DNA of 49,988 nt from Planctomycetota bacterium. Lineage in GTDB: Bacteria > Planctomycetota > B15-G4. How positions within the stretch are numbered: the first letter of the stretch is position 1; each line of letters opens with the position of its first letter. The DNA is taken from assembly GCA_029259695.1 (NCBI GenBank), contig JAJDEQ010000143.1, forward strand, positions 1 to 49,988, given 5' to 3'. Shown here piece after piece: positions 8,261-15,366 of the stretch. The notes below the pieces were generated by a model. The model saw nothing but the letters and a program-made list of their open reading frames with translations. It ran no database searches and was not told where the DNA came from. Both the position numbers and the translations under genes were made by a program.

Positions 8261-10519
8261 TCAGTCGATCGCGTACCAGGCCATCCCGCGCGCCGGAACC
8301 GTCACCTCGAACGCCACCACGTGGTCGCGCGGGATCGCGCGCTCGATCGACACACCCCGGGCAGCGTGGAAGCGCGCCAGGTCGGTCAGCCCGGTGTAGT
8401 ACAGGTTCACCTGCAGCGTGCGCGTCAGCTCCTGGTCGAGCGGGTTGAAGACCACCAGCATGCCCTTGGTGTCGAGGCGCGGATTGACGTGCAGCATCCA
8501 GTCGAGGTCGCGGCCGTCGGCGCGCCGGCCGTGCACCAGGTCGCTCTCCAGGATGTCACGGTGCCGTTTGAACCAGTCGACCCGCGCCCGCACCAGGTCG
8601 CGCACGCGCTCGCTGTCGTACAGCCGGTGACCGCGATAGACGGCCTGGACCCCCAGCGCGAGGTTGGCGTCCAGCATGCGCCCGTAGTGTTCGCGATGAT
8701 CGTCGAGTGGTTCGATCGTCGCCGCGGCGCCGCCGCCGTGGTACTGGGTCAGGGGCACGAACATCCAGCCCATGCTGGGCGTCTTCTCCCAGGTCCCGTC
8801 GTAGATGTTCTGCCGGGTGTGGATCACCTGCTGGGCCCGCGGCAGCGACCAGTTCACCTCGCGGTAGCCCATGCCACACTCGTTGGCACCCGAGAGGTAG
8901 TAGTAGTCGGGCACGCGCAGGTAGACGCCGCGCTCCCGCAGGCGGCGATAGAAGTCGGTGATGATCGACCACTGCACCCACCGGGAATCATCCAGCCCGC
9001 GCTGCAGGGGTGGGCGCGCGGCGGCGTCCACGTCGCCGGGGTAGCTGCCGTCGTGGGTGAACTGCAGGAAGCCCGTCCCGTCGTAGAAGGCGTCGAGCCG
9101 CCGGAAGTAGTCCTGCCCCCAATCGGACGCGAGCGCGGGACAGAACCCGTGGGTCTGCCCGCCGGGCTCCCCGGTGTCGGGATGGATGCAGTTGTCCCCG
9201 TCGGGCTGGATGCGTCTGCTCGACAACAGCGAGTAGCCACCGAGATGGATACCGCGAGCCTCGGCGTAGCGCGCGAGCCGCCGGAAGCGGGCGTGGTTGG
9301 ACGCCGAGTCGTCCTCCATGTCCAGGCCGCTGCCGAAGCTCAGGCTGACCATCTCGAAGCCACATGCCGCCGCCTGGTCGATGGCTCGTTCGACGACCTC
9401 CTCGTCGATGCTCACCACGTGCAGGATCAACGGGTTCTCGGTGACCCAGGGTGCGACGGCGCGGTACATGCGCCGCAGGGCGAGACCGCGGCGCTCCCGG
9501 TCGCCGCCGTCGTGCACCAGTTCGAACGCCCGGAACGAGTGGAAGACGTCGTTCGGAGCGAGCAGCACGTCGGGCCCGCGCGTGGGCTCGACGCGCAGCA
9601 GGCACGGGTTGAGTCTGCGGTAGTTGACCTGGGTCTGGTACTCGGGGTCGGGGACCCAGTGCACGGCGAAGCGACTCGACTCGAGGTGGTTGAAGCCGCC
9701 GAAGGCGTAGTCGGTCTCCACGTGCAGCAGGTCCGGCTGCGGGAGCGGGATGTCGCGGTACTCGACGTGGTTGCTGTGCTCGACGACCGCCAGGATCTCG
9801 CTGGTGAAGCGGTCGATCTCCAGCGGGCGTCGGGACCCGTTGCGGACGCTGATCCACTTGGACATGACCGGCACGTCGTCGTACAGCTCGTAGTGCACCG
9901 AGACGACGACCGCGGGATCGAGCTCCCGGGCCTCGGCGAGCGCGGGCGCCCCACCGGAGCGGCCCGGCCCCCCGTCGTCGACCGGAGCAGGAGCCGCGAA
10001 GTCGAAGCGCACCGAGACGCCGCGCGGCGGCCAGGTCGCATCCGGCGCGTGGTGGCGCACGCGGGGCCACGCCATGCGCTCGCGCGGTCGCCCCAGCTCG
10101 TGGCCCACGTAGCGCAAGGCCCGCGGGTCGGCGGTCATGGCGTCGAGCCAGTCGGGCGTCAGGTAGGCGTGGTTGGGCTGACCGACCAGGCCCCCGACGT
10201 CCCACGTCACGCCGTCGAGCACGAGTTGCGCCTCGGGCCGCACCGCGCGCAACAGCGAGGTGTCGCGACGCAGGTCGTCCAGGGCCACGCAGGCCAGGTT
10301 CGGCTCCAGCCGCCAGACGCGCCGCACGAGCCCGTTCTCCAGCACGAGTTCGCGGCCGTCGGCGCGGACACCGGCCCGGGCGGGGAAGGGGCGTGTCGTC
10401 ACCAGCCAATCCGCCGGCGACCGCCCCGCGGGCCGGTCGGGCTGCGCGCCCGGCTGCTCGTGGACGGTGCTCGTGCAGGCCACGAGGCACGACAGGATCG
10501 GGATCAGGAAGCGGATCAG
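8261..10519 (-). CDS. Glycoside-hydrolase-like lipoprotein (alpha-galactosidase/clan GH-D-like), apparent CTG start
   Basis: The only in-frame GTG near the beginning (10483) falls inside a lipobox, giving a start in the middle of LVAC. Reading upstream yields a complete lipoprotein signal, LIRFLIPILSCLVAC, which begins at CTG 10519 with GGGGAG (10528-10533) eight bases before it; no ATG, GTG or TTG occurs in frame further up. From that codon the protein has 752 residues. An N-terminal beta-sandwich leads to a TIM-barrel-like region with VSLSFGSGLDMEDD, GIHLGGYSLLSSR, FLQFTHDGSYPGD and YYYLSGANECGMG; the Asp in HDGSYPGD and acidic residues further on are candidate catalytic residues. A C-terminal beta domain closes it. 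It probably degrades extracellular glycans. The exact GH family is uncertain. Confidence 0.75.
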   Translation of the reverse strand: MIRFLIPILSCLVACTSTVHEQPGAQPDRPAGRSPADWLVTTRPFPARAGVRADGRELVLENGLVRRVWRLEPNLACVALDDLRRDTSLLRAVRPEAQLVLDGVTWDVGGLVGQPNHAYLTPDWLDAMTADPRALRYVGHELGRPRERMAWPRVRHHAPDATWPPRGVSVRFDFAAPAPVDDGGPGRSGGAPALAEARELDPAVVVSVHYELYDDVPVMSKWISVRNGSRRPLEIDRFTSEILAVVEHSNHVEYRDIPLPQPDLLHVETDYAFGGFNHLESSRFAVHWVPDPEYQTQVNYRRLNPCLLRVEPTRGPDVLLAPNDVFHSFRAFELVHDGGDRERRGLALRRMYRAVAPWVTENPLILHVVSIDEEVVERAIDQAAACGFEMVSLSFGSGLDMEDDSASNHARFRRLARYAEARGIHLGGYSLLSSRRIQPDGDNCIHPDTGEPGGQTHGFCPALASDWGQDYFRRLDAFYDGTGFLQFTHDGSYPGDVDAAARPPLQRGLDDSRWVQWSIITDFYRRLRERGVYLRVPDYYYLSGANECGMGYREVNWSLPRAQQVIHTRQNIYDGTWEKTPSMGWMFVPLTQYHGGGAAATIEPLDDHREHYGRMLDANLALGVQAVYRGHRLYDSERVRDLVRARVDWFKRHRDILESDLVHGRRADGRDLDWMLHVNPRLDTKGMLVVFNPLDQELTRTLQVNLYYTGLTDLARFHAARGVSIERAIPRDHVVAFEVTVPARGMAWYAID

Positions 10520-10628
10520 CGCGGCGTCTCCCCGCCCGCGCGAAGAGCGCAGGCTCGGCAGCGAGTCTTGGCCTCCGGCCGCACCAATGCAAGCGCCGGT
10601 CGCGTCGACCCGACCGCCGGGGCCGCCG

Positions 10629-11678
10629 TCAGTCGGTCAGGGTGCAGACCCCGTTGGACGCCGCCCATCCGAAGGGACCCGCCGGATCCGAGATCCAGAG
10701 CTGCGTGACCACGAGCGTGTAGGCCGGAACCCCCGCCGGCCAGGTGCCGCTCAACACGAGTTGCCCCTGCGCGTCGATGGGCAGGCCCATGATCAGCACG
10801 TCCAGCGTCGGAACGAGCGTGCCGCCGAGCACCGGCGCGTCGAGCACCGAGAGGCCGATCACGAGCGTCGCCGAGCTGTCCTCCAACGCGTCGTCGAGCG
10901 TCAGCGTGACCGTCCCCCCATCCACCGGTTCGCCGTCGCCGGTGAGCAACGGCGCCCCGTGCGCGCCGGGCAGGGCCGAGCCGAGATCGCGCCACGGCCC
11001 CGGTGCGTCGGTGCGCATGAACGTGAAGGTGCCCAGGGGCACCCCACCGTTGAAGGGGAAGCCGCTGAGTTGCGTGATCGGGTCGGCGGGGTGGGTGTCG
11101 AGATTCGGAGAGGTGAAGCCGATCCCGCTGTCGGTCCCCGCGTCGTAAGGCAGCAAGGGGACGGTGAGCTGATCGACCCAGGCGCCGTTCTGGAACAGCT
11201 CCAGACCCGAGACGCCCACGAACCAGTCGGGACTCGGAGCGACCATGGTCACCAGGGTGATGCGCGAGAACTCCTGCGTCGCCGTGAAACCGGTCGCCAC
11301 CGAGCCGGGCGAGATCGTGCCGATACCCTGCACGACGGCGCCCGCCGAGCCCAGCGTGATGGCCGTCGAGATCTCGTTGGCCAACGTGAGCGGGAAGCCG
11401 TTCTCGGCCATGGTCTCGATGCCCTGGGTGGCGAGTCCGCCCGTCTCCCAGAAGGCCACGCTCGCGTCGTGGGTGCCGCCGATCAACGCCGAGAAGTGCG
11501 GCGCGGGGGGGAACAGGGTCGGATGCGTCTGGGCACTCCAGACCGCATTGAAGACGACGGCGTACTCGGCCGTCGGGGTCATGCTGTCATCGAGGGCGCG
11601 GGCCGGGGCCGCAGCCGTCAGCGACAGCAGGCAGGCGGCGGCGAGCAGGCGCCCGCCGCGGATCGGGGACGTCGTCAT
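10629..11678 (-). CDS. Exported Spondin_N-domain protein with shared C-terminal module
   Basis: The product has 349 residues and a signal peptide ending near PARA (residue 28). Residues 35-225 match the Spondin_N pattern: AVWSAQTHP, PHFSALIGGTH, MVAPSPDWFVGVS and FTSPNLDTHP, the last two being typical of this calcium-binding C2-like domain. The last ~120 residues are a well-preserved copy of the shared C-terminal module: WRDLGSALPG at its start, then TWPAGVP, LWISDPAGPFG and the ending ASNGV. It follows the arylsulfotransferase-like gene on the same strand (91-bp gap) and precedes the glycosidase-like lipoprotein gene. Bacterial Spondin_N proteins are mostly uncharacterised; a surface adhesion or matrix role is a guess. 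Confidence 0.88.
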   Translation of the reverse strand: MTTSPIRGGRLLAAACLLSLTAAAPARALDDSMTPTAEYAVVFNAVWSAQTHPTLFPPAPHFSALIGGTHDASVAFWETGGLATQGIETMAENGFPLTLANEISTAITLGSAGAVVQGIGTISPGSVATGFTATQEFSRITLVTMVAPSPDWFVGVSGLELFQNGAWVDQLTVPLLPYDAGTDSGIGFTSPNLDTHPADPITQLSGFPFNGGVPLGTFTFMRTDAPGPWRDLGSALPGAHGAPLLTGDGEPVDGGTVTLTLDDALEDSSATLVIGLSVLDAPVLGGTLVPTLDVLIMGLPIDAQGQLVLSGTWPAGVPAYTLVVTQLWISDPAGPFGWAASNGVCTLTD

Positions 11679-11769
11679 CGGGTTCTCCGGGGGCAGGCGG
11701 ACAGCGAGCTTCGATGCCGGCCCGCCCCCGACGATACGTGCGAACCGGCTTCGTGCGGGCGCCTCCCCC

Positions 11770-13050
11770 TCAGGAATCGTCGCCCAGCAGGCGCTCCACC
11801 AGACCCGGTGGGTAGCGCTTGATACGCAGGGTGGCGCGGCGGCCGGTCGCCTCGTTGCGATCCGGGTTGAAGAACTGCCACACCAGGCGGCCTCCGCGGG
11901 TCACCTCGAAGGCCTCGCCCGAGTTCGAGTTGGCCACGAGCACGTTCCCGTTGGGCAGCCGCTGCGCGGTGCCCCGGCCGGGCGAGTAGAAGCGCTCCGG
12001 CTCGGGCGTAGTGAACTCCCAGGTGATCGCACCAGTCCGCGGATCGAGCTCGACCAGGCGCGAATGGCCCCGCTCGTCGTTCCCGTTGTCGAACAACAGG
12101 ATCCGTCCGTCGTCGCCGATCGTGGCCTCGTGCTGTCGCAGCACTTCGCCGGGCCCCCAGGCCCACACGGGCTCGCGGCGGTTCCAGTCGATCAGCACGA
12201 TCGCATCGAGAGCGCGGCACGACACGAGCACACGCTCGGTCCCGAAGGGTTCGCCCGCGGCGGCCACCGTCGGGCGCACCCACTCGACGGAGTTGGCGTG
12301 GATCAGATTGGCCGGCGCCCGGGACTCGCGCTGCTTGACGATGGGCTTCAACGCCACCAGGTCCGGCCGGGCGCGTAGGGCGTCGAACAGCGAGAGTTCG
12401 TCCACGAACTGACCCTCCGCGGTGAGACGGGTGATCAGGTGGTCGCGCACTCCGTGCGGCGCGAGCGCTCCGCCGTCGCGCCGGGTCTGCTCGGTGAGCA
12501 CGACGATGTGGCCGTCGGGCGCCAGCTCCACGTCGTGGTGCGCCGCGATCGGCCGCCGCCAGTGCTGCGTGCCGTCCCAGGCCAGCCGCGCGAGGAAGGG
12601 ACTGCCCGCTCCCGGGCCGCCTCCGCCGGCCACGCCGATGACCAGCAGGTCGCCGCCCGGTAGCAGTTCGGCGCGGGTCCAACGGGTGTCGCCGGGACCG
12701 CGCCAGCGATGGCGTTCGACCCCCTCCCGGCTGCGTAGAATGGCCGTGGCGAAGGGGATCGAGGTGCACAGGTCGTAGCCGGGGGACGAGCGCGCCGCGT
12801 CGAACATCACCACGCCGTTGCGAGCGTCCTGCGCGCCCTCACCGAAATCGAGGTAGCCCAGCTCGCGCATGTCGCCGAACGACTGCAGCGCTCCGTCGTC
12901 CGGCGCGGCTTCGGCTTCCGAGTCACGTGCCGCGTCGACGTCGAGCGACGTCCCGGGCTCCATCTCGCGGCCGACGTGCACCGCGTCGTCCGGACCGCAA
13001 CCCGCGATCAGCACGGCCGCGATGGCGACCCCCAGGGCGCGCCGGCTCAC
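11770..13050 (-). CDS. Arylsulfotransferase-like (ASST/PQQ-propeller) lipoprotein
   Basis: The product has 426 residues and starts at a GTG (13050) that overlaps the TGA of the upstream GH26-like gene as GTGA, so translation is coupled. The lipobox is LIAGC (Cys18). The body is a beta-propeller of the arylsulfotransferase type: HHDVEL (171-176), HANSVEWV (251-258), RQHEATI and AQRLPNGNVLV, each ending in hydrophobic strands with Gly/Asn turns. In true ASST a His carries the sulfuryl group; several candidate His are present, but many planctomycete and marine relatives have unknown activity. It may move sulfate groups on aryl or sugar substrates, or simply be a propeller binding protein. It sits on the outer face of a membrane through its lipid anchor. 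Confidence 0.85.
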   Translation of the reverse strand: MSRRALGVAIAAVLIAGCGPDDAVHVGREMEPGTSLDVDAARDSEAEAAPDDGALQSFGDMRELGYLDFGEGAQDARNGVVMFDAARSSPGYDLCTSIPFATAILRSREGVERHRWRGPGDTRWTRAELLPGGDLLVIGVAGGGGPGAGSPFLARLAWDGTQHWRRPIAAHHDVELAPDGHIVVLTEQTRRDGGALAPHGVRDHLITRLTAEGQFVDELSLFDALRARPDLVALKPIVKQRESRAPANLIHANSVEWVRPTVAAAGEPFGTERVLVSCRALDAIVLIDWNRREPVWAWGPGEVLRQHEATIGDDGRILLFDNGNDERGHSRLVELDPRTGAITWEFTTPEPERFYSPGRGTAQRLPNGNVLVANSNSGEAFEVTRGGRLVWQFFNPDRNEATGRRATLRIKRYPPGLVERLLGDDS

Positions 13051-14354
13051 TGCCGCTGCCGACGCGGCGGCGCGCCTTCGTTCTCGAGCGCGCCTTCATT
13101 CTCGGGCGCACTCTCGCTCTCGGGCACGCTCTCGCTCTCGGGCGCGCTCTCGCTCTTGGGCGCGCGTTCGTTCTTGGGCGCGCGTTCCGACCGGACGCGA
13201 GTCCGCTTGTCGGCGTCCCGGTCGACCGCCCGGCGCGGCGCCTTCGCCTCGGGCGGCAAGCTCACCTGGGCCGTCGTCCACGGGGACGGGCCGTGCACGT
13301 ACTGGGCCCGGCTCAGCTCCTTGCGGTAGCGATCGAGCACACCGGCCTGGTCGATGCGCATGTTGCCCCAGTCGGCGAGCACGACGTCCTTGCGGGCGAA
13401 GTCACGACTCGAGTAGCAGAAGGCCTTGAGCTGCGGATCGTTGTTCAGCAGCTCGAAGAAGCGCGCGAACCAGTAGATCCAGGTGTAGCGCTCGTCGGGA
13501 TCCATCGTCGACGGCGCGCACTCGGGGACCATGACCGGCTTGCCGCGCTTGCGCGCGTCGGCCAGGAACGCGTTGACCTCCTCGCGCAGACCCGGGAGCT
13601 GGAAGTCCTCACCGAACAGGTCGATGCTCCACCAGTCGACCACGTCGTCGCCCGGGTAGAAGGCGCCGTACGGGTGTTCGGGCTGGAGCTGCAGCTTGCA
13701 GTTCCAGACGAAGATCACGCGTTCGACGTCGCGCTCGCGGAAGATCGAGACGACCCGCCGGTAGGCGGCCGGGTAGTGCTCGGGGCTGTAGCCGTTCCAG
13801 GGCCCGTTGACCTCGGCCCCGATGCGCAGGAAGGCCGGCGTCTCCAGGGCAGCCATGGCGTCCGCCAGGATCGCGATGCGTTCGTCGTAGTCCCCCCGCG
13901 CCACCTCCTCGTCGAGCCCCTCGGGCGCCCGCGTGGCCGAGGGGCGGTTGAACTGGATCGTCAGCAGCGGGATCGCGTCGTACAGCGCCAGGTCGTCCAG
14001 CACGCCCTGCAGGCGCTCGGTGAAGGTCCCCCGCGCCGGAGCCAGGTTCACACCGTGACGCACGATCAAGGGCGGCGTGCCTTCGAGCGCGTGCAGATAG
14101 CCCTCGTACTCGTCTCGCGACCACAGCGGACCGGCGCCGTGCAGGATCCCTTCGAAGTCGCCACGCTTGAGTTGCTCGAAGCTGGGCAGCGGCCGGTCGT
14201 CGACAGACGGCGGCCCCTGGTCAGGAGCCACCGTCCCACTGAGACAGCCGGTGATCACGAGCAGCAACAGAACGACCGTGGACGCACACCGACCGGCGCG
14301 CCGACGGGCCGCAGCGCTGCGCTGCGCGATGGGGGTCTGAGAGGAAGGAGACAT
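13047..14354 (-). CDS. GH26-like beta-mannanase-type lipoprotein with Glu/Ser/Pro repeat tail
   Basis: The 435-residue product starts at ATG 14354; an in-frame extension to 14507 lacks sense. A signal peptide ends in the lipobox VITGC (Cys37). The barrel domain (about 65-350) carries FLRIGAEVNGPWNGY, which matches the GH26 acid/base motif (E181; the usual His before Glu is replaced by Ala), and VMVPEC, where E278 fits the nucleophile. This suggests an extracellular beta-mannanase or related endo-hydrolase. Residues 389-430 are seven copies of a hexapeptide like SESAPE, encoded by an 18-nt repeat. Its stop overlaps the start of the arylsulfotransferase-like gene, and it is divergent from the winged-helix gene at 14535. 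Confidence 0.85.
   Translation of the reverse strand: MSPSSQTPIAQRSAAARRRAGRCASTVVLLLLVITGCLSGTVAPDQGPPSVDDRPLPSFEQLKRGDFEGILHGAGPLWSRDEYEGYLHALEGTPPLIVRHGVNLAPARGTFTERLQGVLDDLALYDAIPLLTIQFNRPSATRAPEGLDEEVARGDYDERIAILADAMAALETPAFLRIGAEVNGPWNGYSPEHYPAAYRRVVSIFRERDVERVIFVWNCKLQLQPEHPYGAFYPGDDVVDWWSIDLFGEDFQLPGLREEVNAFLADARKRGKPVMVPECAPSTMDPDERYTWIYWFARFFELLNNDPQLKAFCYSSRDFARKDVVLADWGNMRIDQAGVLDRYRKELSRAQYVHGPSPWTTAQVSLPPEAKAPRRAVDRDADKRTRVRSERAPKNERAPKSESAPESESVPESESAPENEGALENEGAPPRRQRQ
13065..13190 (-). repeat. Coding tandem repeat, 7 x 18 nt, in the GH26-like gene
   Basis: Seven consecutive 18-nt units encode hexapeptides of the form [S/N]-E-[R/S/G]-A/V-P/L-[K/E/P]. Central units are nearly identical at the DNA level, outer units diverge. 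The tail follows the catalytic domain and is likely a flexible spacer. Slippage could change its copy number. Confidence 0.9.
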
Positions 14355-14534
14355 GCTCGCTCGCCGAGAGTATCCGCCGGGGCCGTGATCGTCTGCGTGC
14401 CAACCGCTGACCTTCGTGAGGAGTTGTGCGGCTCGCTGCTTGAATCCGGCCCCCCCACACGGACTATGGCCCGTGACCGGTGCGACAGGCCCCTGGTCGC
14501 GGTCCATACGAGCGGGCGATGTGAGTGCGAGCCG

Positions 14535-15215
14535 ATGATCCGCAAGATCCCCGATTCATCCCTGCCAACACCGCCCGAGGCGGATGGCGACCAGCCGGTC
14601 AGCCAGCTCCAGGCCCGGGACGCCGTGCCCGAGGGGCATGCCGGCCTCGAGGATCCGGGCGAGTTGGATGCAACGGCGGAGTTGGAGGCAACGGCCGAGC
14701 GGGATGCAGCCGCCGAGTTGGATCCAACGGCCGAGTTCGATGCAGCGACCGAGCTGGATGCTGCGGCCGACAGGGAGACCCCGGGCGCCCCGGAGCTCGA
14801 CGGCATCTCGACCGCCGACATCCAGCGCGAACTGGATCGGCGCCAGGGGACGCTGCGTTCCATGCTCCAGCAGCGCGCCCAGCTCACCGAGCAACTGCGG
14901 GAACTGGAGCAGCGGATCATCGCCATGGGCGGCGCCGACTACCTCGGCACGACCCACCGACGCACACCACTGGCCGCCCCCCCGCCGGCCTCCTCCGCCC
15001 GCACCCGGGACGTCAGCAGCCTGACCCTGCCCGAGGCGCTGGCCAAGGTCGTCGGGATCGGTGACGTCGTGGCGCCCCGCGAGGCGGCCGAGCGGGTGCG
15101 CGCCGCCGGCTACCGCACGACGGCCAGCAACTTCGCCGCCGTGGTGACCAACACGCTGGCCAAGGAGAAGCGCTTTCGCCGCGTCGGACGCGGAAGGTAC
15201 GAGCGCCTGATCTGA
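14535..15215 (+). CDS. Coiled-coil protein with hexapeptide repeat and C-terminal winged-helix-like domain
   Basis: The product has 226 residues from ATG 14535; the ribosome site is weak. It has no signal peptide and should be cytoplasmic. Residues 43-78 are six hexapeptide repeats of the type AELDAT, strongly acidic. Residues about 90-135 form a coiled coil (QRELDRRQGTLRSMLQQRAQ and following). After a Pro-rich linker, the last ~70 residues (SLTLPEALAKVV to GRGRYERLI) alternate helices with the ending FRRVGRGRYERL, resembling a HARE-HTH/HB1-type winged helix. A DNA-binding or nucleoid-associated role is likely but not shown. Its gene is divergent from the GH26-like gene, whose tail also carries 18-nt repeats. 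Confidence 0.75.
   Translation: MIRKIPDSSLPTPPEADGDQPVSQLQARDAVPEGHAGLEDPGELDATAELEATAERDAAAELDPTAEFDAATELDAAADRETPGAPELDGISTADIQRELDRRQGTLRSMLQQRAQLTEQLRELEQRIIAMGGADYLGTTHRRTPLAAPPPASSARTRDVSSLTLPEALAKVVGIGDVVAPREAAERVRAAGYRTTASNFAAVVTNTLAKEKRFRRVGRGRYERLI
14661..14768 (+). repeat. Coding tandem repeat, 6 x 18 nt, in the winged-helix gene
   Basis: Six 18-nt units starting with GAG encode hexapeptides such as ELDATA, ELEATA, ERDAAA, ELDPTA, EFDAAT and ELDAAA. The unit length equals that of the repeat in the neighbouring GH26-like gene, but the sequence differs. The array forms an acidic segment before the coiled coil. Confidence 0.9.
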
Positions 15216-15275
15216 TCGGCGACCGGGAGCCGCTGCGCGCAAACGAGCGAGCACCCGGCCGGATCGCCGACCACA

Positions 15276-15291
15276 GCGCGCTTCAGCGCGC
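15276..15291. terminator. Short GC hairpin between convergent genes
   Basis: GCGCGC (15276-15281) and GCGCGC (15286-15291) pair around a TTCA loop. It lies in the 151-bp gap between the convergent winged-helix gene and the large exported-protein gene. No U-tract follows on either strand, so termination is only suggested by position. Confidence 0.35.
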
Positions 15292-15314
15292 GAGCCGCAG
15301 CGAGCAGCCCGTGC

Positions 15315-15366
15315 ATCTGGCACGCCGGGGCCGCCCGCGGTACGGGAGCACCTTCCGCACAGGCTG
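15315..15366. repeat. Dispersed 52-nt intergenic element, copy 1
   Basis: This segment matches 21986-22037 at 44 of 52 positions with no gap. It starts ATCTGGCACGCC and ends GCACAGGCTG, and its last base abuts the stop codon of the leftward gene ending at 15367. A 15-nt block further upstream (15219-15233) is also shared with copy 2 (21954-21968). Confidence 0.75.

Noticed and set aside
10535..10610. Possible further copy of the dispersed element upstream of the glycosidase-like gene
   Set aside because: Only a short CTCTTCGC-GCGGGC stretch agrees with the 32435 copy; the rest does not align.
8135..10708. Very long open frame on the plus strand (over 850 codons)
   Set aside because: It runs antisense to the glycosidase-like gene, is rich in Arg, His, Val and Gln as expected of high-GC shadow frames, and has no domain. 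The minus-strand frame has clear barrel motifs and a lipoprotein signal.
13065..13190. CRISPR-like array
   Set aside because: The repeats are directly adjacent 18-nt units in frame with a coding sequence, with no spacers and no cas genes.
12927..14534. Extension of the winged-helix gene far upstream
   Set aside because: The open frame continues by chance through the antisense of two lipoprotein genes; its composition changes abruptly at ATG 14535.
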